From NCBI GenBank assembly GCA_033549345.1, contig JAWSUT010000012.1:19257-83256 (forward strand): DNA of 64,000 nt. Direction: 5' to 3'. The stretch is from JAWSUT01 sp033549345. Lineage in GTDB: Bacteria > Bacillota > Dethiobacteria > Dethiobacterales > Dethiobacteraceae. This document shows, one piece after another, positions 62,392-64,000 of this stretch. Position 1 is the first letter of the stretch; each line of letters begins with the position of its first letter. The notes beneath the pieces were generated by a model. That model worked only from the letters and a program-made list of their open reading frames with translations, was not told the DNA's origin and did not search any database. The position numbers were made by a program, and so were the translations under genes.

Positions 62392-63378
62392 ATGAAAGAA
62401 AGTGATTTCACAAAAATCTTCGCTGACCTTGAGCGAGTGGAAGATGAACTGAAGAAAGTGGGCAACAACCAGGAAAAGCGGCAGAAATGCTATGACCATT
62501 TACTTGAACTGCGCAAGCGGATGGACCGCTATGTGGAGTTTTGGCTGCGTTTTGAAGAAAAAATTAATGATTTACAGGAGAGGTATGATTTTATGCTGCC
62601 CGATGATTTACCGGAGTCTTTTTTGCAGGCATTCGGTACTGTACTGCCGGAGGCTGAGTTGAGCCATCCGGCAACGGAAACGGAGAGGAGAGGGATTAAG
62701 CCTTTGCTTTTACAGGTAGATAATGAAGCCAGCATCCGTTCCTTCAGGCGTGGCCTGGGTTTTATGGAACTGGCTATGATGGATGAAGCCATACAGGAAT
62801 TTAAACAGGTGATTACCCAGGAGCCCGACCTGCTTCTGGCTCATCTTTGCCTTGGTGTGGCTTACGCCGAACGGGGAATGGCCGATGAAGCCATGCGTGA
62901 GTTACGGCTCGTTCAGGCACTGACCGATGAGACCCAGACAAGCGCCATCGTCCACAACGCGCTTGGGAACGTGTATGCAGACCGTGAACAATACGAGCTG
63001 GCACTGGAAGAATTCAAAAAAGTTGTGGAAATGGATCCTGATTTTTCCGCTGCATTTTTTAATCTTGGTGCTGTTTATTATAACCTGAAACACTACAGAG
63101 AAAGTGTAAAAGCGTTTGAAACCGTCAAGGAAAAATTCCCCAAGGACTGGGAGATCTATTTCTATCTTGGTAAAGCGTACAGGAAACTGGATAATGACGA
63201 AATGGCCCTGGTTAATTACCTTAAGGCGTCTCACCTGGCGCCGCAGGAGCCGTTTGTGGCTTTTGAACTGGGCGTACTCTATGATAGTCTGGGTGAAACC
63301 AGAAAAGCGCTTGAGAGTTACTACCGTGCACGCAAACTATATCTCGAGATGGACAGACAGGAAACGGGCGGCCGGTGA
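62392..63378 (+). CDS. Tetratricopeptide repeat protein
   Basis: 328 residues from ATG 62392 behind GAAGGAGG. The N-terminal ~110 residues are charged and coiled-coil-like (LERVEDELKKVGNNQEKRQK). Five to six TPR units follow (~130-325): AMMDEAIQEFKQVI, AHLCLGVAYAERGM, HNALGNVYADREQYELALEE, AFFNLGAVYYNLKHYRESVK, IYFYLGKAYRKLDNDEMALV and LGVLYDSLGETRKALESYYR. It has no signal peptide or membrane segment, so a cytoplasmic scaffold or adaptor is likely. Divergent from the tRNA operon. Confidence 0.9.
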   Translation: MKESDFTKIFADLERVEDELKKVGNNQEKRQKCYDHLLELRKRMDRYVEFWLRFEEKINDLQERYDFMLPDDLPESFLQAFGTVLPEAELSHPATETERRGIKPLLLQVDNEASIRSFRRGLGFMELAMMDEAIQEFKQVITQEPDLLLAHLCLGVAYAERGMADEAMRELRLVQALTDETQTSAIVHNALGNVYADREQYELALEEFKKVVEMDPDFSAAFFNLGAVYYNLKHYRESVKAFETVKEKFPKDWEIYFYLGKAYRKLDNDEMALVNYLKASHLAPQEPFVAFELGVLYDSLGETRKALESYYRARKLYLEMDRQETGGR

Positions 63379-63522
63379 TAAATTAACTCCTGTGGCAGGA
63401 AAATAAACCCTGATGAAGAAAGAGTAAGTCTGGGAATTGAGTATCAGATGAACAGTATTGTTTCCCCTGCCAAAATAAAGGAGCATTCCTGTAACAAACA
63501 AAAATGAACTTTGAAAAAAAGA
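63379..63522. other. Intergenic, possible left end of IS110-family element
   Basis: No gene is visible. IS110 elements have a non-coding left end of this size, which in the IS621 type encodes the bridge RNA; boundaries cannot be fixed without the right end. Confidence 0.35.
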
Positions 63523-63588
63523 GTACCTCCTGTTAACATACGAGGTGTCAGCTTTCGCGAAGCGACCCTTAAATAACAGAGGAGGTAC
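63523..63588 (+). promoter_or_regulatory. Hairpin covering the transposase ribosome site
   Basis: GTACCTCC-TGTTA (63523-63535) pairs with TAACAGA-GGAGGTAC (63574-63588) with a two-base bulge, and an inner GCTT...AAGC stem sits at its top. The Shine-Dalgarno GGAGG is inside the stem, so translation of the transposase would be masked in long transcripts. Confidence 0.7.
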
Positions 63589-63609
63589 CCAACATGAAGT
63601 ATACCCAGA

Positions 63610-64000
63610 ATGAAAAGTATGCAAGTGACAGATGAGACTCTAGTTATCGGCGTAGATGTAGCCAGCGAGATTCATTACGCAAGAGCTTTTGATTTTAGAG
63701 GAATAGAGCTTGGCAATGTCTTGCGAGTTTCAAACGATGCTGAAGGCTTCCACAACTTCGCTGCCTGGATCAATCAACTGAAAGTAAAGCATGGAAAGAA
63801 AGACGTTATGGTTGGCATGGAGCCCACAGGACACTATTGGTTTGCCATAGGCCATTACCTTAAGGATTGCGATATCAAAGTTGTCTTGGTAAATCCGTTC
63901 CATGTAAACCGTAGTAAGGAAATGGATGATAACAACCCTACGAAAAACGACCGTAAGGATCCCAAAACGATAGCCATGTTAGTCAAAGACGGCCGTTACA
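63610..64000 (+). CDS. IS110-family transposase, N-terminal part, probably frameshifted at its start
   Basis: The frame from ATG 63610 gives 130 residues to the window edge. It contains the DEDD_Tnp_IS110 RuvC-like domain: first Asp in LVIGVDVASEIHYARAFD, Glu in VGMEPTGHYWFAI and NDRKDPKTIAMLV. The ribosome site GGAGG (63581-63585) instead serves an ATG at 63594 whose frame (MKYTQNEK, then stop) matches the usual IS110 N-terminus. One extra T near 63618 explains the shift. Reinitiation at 63610 may still occur. The serine Tnp domain is outside the window. Confidence 0.88.
   Translation, partial: MKSMQVTDETLVIGVDVASEIHYARAFDFRGIELGNVLRVSNDAEGFHNFAAWINQLKVKHGKKDVMVGMEPTGHYWFAIGHYLKDCDIKVVLVNPFHVNRSKEMDDNNPTKNDRKDPKTIAMLVKDGRY

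Larger units (their letters stand above)
63523..64000 (+). mobile_element. IS110-family insertion sequence, left part
   Basis: Defined by the transposase fragment and the structured non-coding end before it. The element runs off the right edge of the window, so ends and target site are unknown. IS110 elements have no or very short terminal inverted repeats. Confidence 0.75.

Overview
The window reads as a chromosomal segment of a low-to-mid GC member of the Bacillota, most likely an anaerobic, Clostridia-type lineage. The evidence is strong Shine-Dalgarno sites, frequent TTG and GTG starts, many lipobox lipoproteins, MrfA/MrfB, HemZ, a butyrate kinase/phosphotransbutyrylase pair, rubredoxin, an AtoE-type carrier, TAXI-TRAP and Opp transporters, and DUF3231 and DUF421 proteins. 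The genus cannot be fixed from the sequence alone; a Dethiobacter/Desulfotomaculum-like organism is a guess. Most of the window is ordinary chromosome, with one clear mobile element at the right edge.

Layout. 1-5.2 kb: the end of a sensor kinase gene, a small lipoprotein, and mrfA-mrfB behind a promoter that carries a near-perfect Bacillota LexA (SOS) box. 5.2-6.7 kb: an FMN glutamate-synthase-like protein and a Met/Gln-rich small protein. 6.8-10.4 kb: a three-gene envelope operon with two large extracytoplasmic/membrane proteins and one small glycine-rich membrane protein. 10.4-11.0 kb: the 3' half of a tRNA-Pro, a tiny membrane protein and a structured leader. 11.0-21.1 kb: a signalling island with a CheB-CheR-PAS fusion, a PAS-kinase-receiver hybrid, a broken chemotaxis receptor and three DUF3231 paralogues interleaved with them. 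21-35.9 kb: scattered single genes (DUF1847, PAP2, tautomerase, pgi, GNAT, two CAP-domain proteins, Slt-type transglycosylase, PPC-domain protein, AtoE, DUF421, VanX-like dipeptidase, LysM protein) and several small membrane peptides.

36-44.6 kb: a multi-hairpin leader and PIN-PhoH gene, SRAP, a CBS protein, and a complete opp operon. Three genes here appear to begin at non-canonical codons (CTG, ATT, CTG). 44.7-54.4 kb: DUF885 peptidase-like protein, buk-ptb, rubredoxin, a membrane hypothetical, the ACT/DUF711 pair, an FUSC-type exporter and a PAS-GGDEF-HD protein. 54.5-61.7 kb: a TAXI-TRAP transporter, speD-speE-ndk, a lipoprotein and hemZ separated by a palindromic repeat. 61.8-62.3 kb: five tRNAs (Thr, Tyr, Gln, Lys, Leu) on the minus strand behind one strong promoter. 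62.4-64 kb: a TPR protein and the left part of an IS110-family element.

The most interesting places are the 6.8-10.4 kb envelope operon, the DUF3231/chemosensory island with its candidate RNAs, the structured leader before PIN-PhoH, the predicted SOS control of mrfAB, and the cluster of non-AUG starts. None could be compared with databases here, so family names rest on motif recognition and novelty on what I fail to recognise.
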